Of a stretch of 64,000 bases of DNA, positions 62,033 through 64,000 are shown one piece after another (position 1 is the first letter of the stretch; every line of letters starts with the position of its first letter). The stretch is taken from assembly GCA_965221725.1 (NCBI GenBank), contig OZ244909.1:806001-870000 (forward strand). The letters are read 5' to 3'. The stretch is from HK1 sp965221725 (lineage in GTDB: Bacteria > Pseudomonadota > Gammaproteobacteria > HK1). Below the pieces are notes generated by a model. That model was not told the origin of the DNA. It did not search any database and saw nothing but the letters and a program-made list of their open reading frames with translations. The translations under genes were made by a program, and so were the position numbers.

Positions 62033-63223
62033 ATGGCGATCTACTCTGATGCCGAGCTCCAGCAGTTGATGGTGGAGCTGGAATCCGATCTGGTCGAGCG
62101 CAAGGAGTCCGTCGCCGACGGGAGAAAGATTCGCCGCAATATCTGTGCATTCGCCAATGATCTGCCGGGAAACGGGAAGCCGGGTGTCGTGCTGATCGGA
62201 GTGCGCAATGACGGTACCTGTGCCTCCCCATCGGTCGACGACGAGTTGCTGGTGCGGCTTTCCAACATTCGCGGTGAAGGCGACATCCTGCCGTTGCCTT
62301 CGATAACCGTGCAGAAGCGGCACTTGGACGGGTGCGAGGTGGCGGTGGTAACCGTCGAACCATCAACGAACCCGCCGGTGCGCTATCGAGGCCGGGTCTG
62401 GGTCCGGGTCGGCCCCTCGGTGCACGAAGGATCGGTGGAGGACGAACGGTTGCTCAGCGAACGGCGGCGCGCGGCCGACTTGTCGTTCGATTCGAAGCCC
62501 GCGGTCGGCATCGGGCTGGAGGACCTCGACATGGAATTCCTGCGCGGCCACTACCTGCCCGCCGCCGTCGCCGCAGAAGTTCTGGACCGAAATCAGCGAA
62601 CAATCGAGCAGCAGTTGCAGTCGCTGCGACTGGTGCAGACGGACAGACCGACCTGGGCTGCGCTCCTCGCGTTCGGGCGCGCTCCTCAAGCCCGCCTGCC
62701 TGGCGCCTGGGTCCAATTCCTTCGAATCGACGGATTCGAGATCACCGATCCCATCAAGAATCAGAAGAAGCTCACCGGACGGCTGGACGATGTCATCCGT
62801 CGACTCGACGAGCTGCTTGCTCTCAATGTCTCGGTCCGCGCCGAGGTTGTCGGCGTACGACGGGAAAGACAGCAGCCGGATTATCCCGTTGACGCCTTGC
62901 GCCAGCTCGCCTACAACGCGGTCATGCACCGAAGCTACGAAGGAACGAATACACCCGTTCGGGTGTACTGGTACGCAGACCGGATAGAAATTGCCAGCCC
63001 CGGCGGGCTGTACGGCCGAATGACCCGGGAGAACTTCGGGAAGGGGGACACCGACTACCGCAATCCCCTGCTGGCCGAAATCATGCACCACCTCGGATTC
63101 GCGCAGCGATTCGGTCTGGGGGTGCCTCTCGCTCGAAAGCTCCTCGCCGAGAACGGCAATCCCGATCCCGGGTTCCACTTCGAGCCGTCGCGCGTGGTCG
63201 TGACCGTAAGGGCTGTTCCGTGA
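62033..63223 (+). CDS. AlbA_2 (Schlafen-like) domain protein with C-terminal ATPase-like domain
   Basis: A 396-residue protein. The N-terminal AlbA_2/Schlafen-type domain covers about residues 10-125 (ESDLVERKES, RRNICAFANDLPGNGKPGVVLIGVRNDG, VRYRGRVWVRVG). A middle helical region contains a winged-helix-like segment (AAEVLDRNQRTIEQQLQSLRLVQTDRPTWAALLAFG). The C-terminal third has the GHKL-type pattern of such proteins (DALRQLAYNAVMHRSYEGTNTPVRVYWYADRIEIASPGGL ... GLGVPLARKLLAENGN). These act as regulators or in stress/defence contexts. Its stop overlaps the GTG of the ParA-like gene (GTGA), so both are translated together. ATG 62033 has GGGAG upstream. Confidence 0.85.
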   Translation: MAIYSDAELQQLMVELESDLVERKESVADGRKIRRNICAFANDLPGNGKPGVVLIGVRNDGTCASPSVDDELLVRLSNIRGEGDILPLPSITVQKRHLDGCEVAVVTVEPSTNPPVRYRGRVWVRVGPSVHEGSVEDERLLSERRRAADLSFDSKPAVGIGLEDLDMEFLRGHYLPAAVAAEVLDRNQRTIEQQLQSLRLVQTDRPTWAALLAFGRAPQARLPGAWVQFLRIDGFEITDPIKNQKKLTGRLDDVIRRLDELLALNVSVRAEVVGVRRERQQPDYPVDALRQLAYNAVMHRSYEGTNTPVRVYWYADRIEIASPGGLYGRMTRENFGKGDTDYRNPLLAEIMHHLGFAQRFGLGVPLARKLLAENGNPDPGFHFEPSRVVVTVRAVP

Positions 63224-64000
63224 ATTGCATCACGGTGTTCAACAACAAGGGTGGCGTCGGCAAGACCTCTCTCGTCTACCACCTCGCCTGGATGTACGCT
63301 GACCTGGACTACAACGTTCTGGTCGTGGATCTGGACCCGCAGGCGAATCTCACCAGCATGTTCCTGAACGACGACGAGCTGGAGAGACTCTGGACCGGAA
63401 ACGGAACGGAGGGAACCATATACAGTGCGCTGCGGCCCCTGCTCGAGGGGACCGGAGATGTGATCATGCCGCACGTGGCAGAGCCGGAGATCGGCATCGG
63501 ACTCGTTGCCGGCGATATGTTGTTGTCCGGCGCCGAGGACGAGCTGTCGAGTCAGTGGCCGGATTGTCTTGACGGAAGACCACGCGCATTCCGGGTACTG
63601 TCTGCGCTGTGGCGCGCCATGCGAATGGCGGCCGAAGCGATCGAGGCCGATCTGATCCTCGTGGATGTCGGCCCGAATCTCGGCGCACTCAATCGAGCCG
63701 CGCTGGTGACCGCGGACCATGTGGTGGTGCCCCTGGCGCCGGATCTCTACTCCATCCAGGGACTCCGCAATCTCGGACCGACACTGCGCCGTTGGCGGCG
63801 GGAGTGGTCGGAACGGGTGCAACGCAACCCTGTGGCCGACCTCGACGTGCCCGGCGGCGCAATGATGCCGATCGGGTATGTGGTCATGCAGCACGCGGTA
63901 CGCCTGAACCGTCCGGTCAAGTCATATGAGCGCTGGATGGACCGCATTCCGGGTGCGTACAGCAGCTTCGTGCTCGACGAGACTCAACCGCACTCTCCAC
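63220..64000 (+). CDS. ParA/MinD-like P-loop ATPase (cut by window end)
   Basis: At least 260 codons, open at the window end. It starts at GTG 63220: CITVFNNKGGVGKTSLVYHLA is the deviant Walker A of ParA/Soj proteins, followed by VLVVDLDPQANLTSMFL and the second acidic strand ADLILVDVGPNLGALNRAAL. Middle residues (VVVPLAPDLYSIQGLRNLGPTL) match the ParA fold. ParA ATPases position DNA or protein cargo. There is no ParB-like gene upstream; instead it is translationally coupled to the AlbA_2 protein, which suggests a dedicated two-protein system rather than plasmid partition. Confidence 0.88.
   Translation, partial: MNCITVFNNKGGVGKTSLVYHLAWMYADLDYNVLVVDLDPQANLTSMFLNDDELERLWTGNGTEGTIYSALRPLLEGTGDVIMPHVAEPEIGIGLVAGDMLLSGAEDELSSQWPDCLDGRPRAFRVLSALWRAMRMAAEAIEADLILVDVGPNLGALNRAALVTADHVVVPLAPDLYSIQGLRNLGPTLRRWRREWSERVQRNPVADLDVPGGAMMPIGYVVMQHAVRLNRPVKSYERWMDRIPGAYSSFVLDETQPHSP

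Overview
The window is GC-rich throughout (about two thirds G+C by eye). Its gene content suggests a Gram-negative proteobacterium, most likely an alphaproteobacterium or a similar high-GC lineage: RND pumps with periplasmic adaptors and TolC, a lipoprotein, NhaA, PPK2, a serralysin-type type I secretion system, and catabolic enzymes for amino-acid derivatives and methylated osmolytes. A candidate DMSP lyase and a sarcosine/dimethylglycine-dehydrogenase-type enzyme hint at a marine or host-associated life. No 16S rRNA is present, so this placement is inference.

Layout. 1-10.2 kb: catabolic genes (racemase, enolase-superfamily dehydratase, M19 dipeptidase-like hydrolase, two GMC flavoenzymes, Gfo/Idh/MocA and SDR dehydrogenases, EamA exporter), with a ParE/Phd toxin-antitoxin pair near the left end. 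10.2-18.6 kb: lipoprotein, DMGDH-type flavoprotein, RecQ, Uma2-type nuclease, cysteine desulfurase. 18.8-32.2 kb: export genes. These are an RND pump with its adaptor (minus strand), then on the plus strand a TolC / PAS-linked HlyD adaptor / MacB-like ATPase / MacB-like permease operon, RuvX, and an MMPL-type RND protein. 32.2-37.7 kb: NhaA, PhoH with a PIN domain, PPK2, candidate DMSP lyase.

37.7-43 kb is a visibly AT-richer accessory stretch: a frameshifted secreted protein, a 13-copy heptanucleotide repeat, a perfect 12-bp hairpin, an unrecognised two-gene membrane/coiled-coil operon whose larger product has three evenly built CX9C modules, a 19-nt poly-C run, and another unrecognised membrane protein. 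An IS3 fragment follows.

43-58.3 kb holds a diverged direct duplication. Each copy has (ABC exporter ATPase)-(HlyD adaptor remnant)-(IS5-type transposase relic)-(giant RTX serralysin-like protease). In the left copy the ABC gene is wrecked and fused to IS3 OrfA; in the right copy it is intact. The left protease has 4 Calx-beta modules and the right has 9. Between the copies, on the minus strand, lies an NADH dehydrogenase-SelD fusion. In both copies the HlyD adaptor is reduced to its extreme C-terminus, so the local type I system looks incomplete.

58.3-64 kb: Fic-family protein with a degenerate active site, a small secreted protein, a cluster of inverted-repeat units, enoyl-CoA hydratase, a Phd/VapC pair, and an AlbA_2/ATPase gene overlapping a ParA-like gene cut by the window edge.

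No rRNA, tRNA or CRISPR array was recognised. The best candidates for something undescribed are the CX9C membrane operon (39.2-41.8 kb), the PAS-fused adaptor of the MacAB-TolC-like operon, and the AlbA_2-ParA pair.
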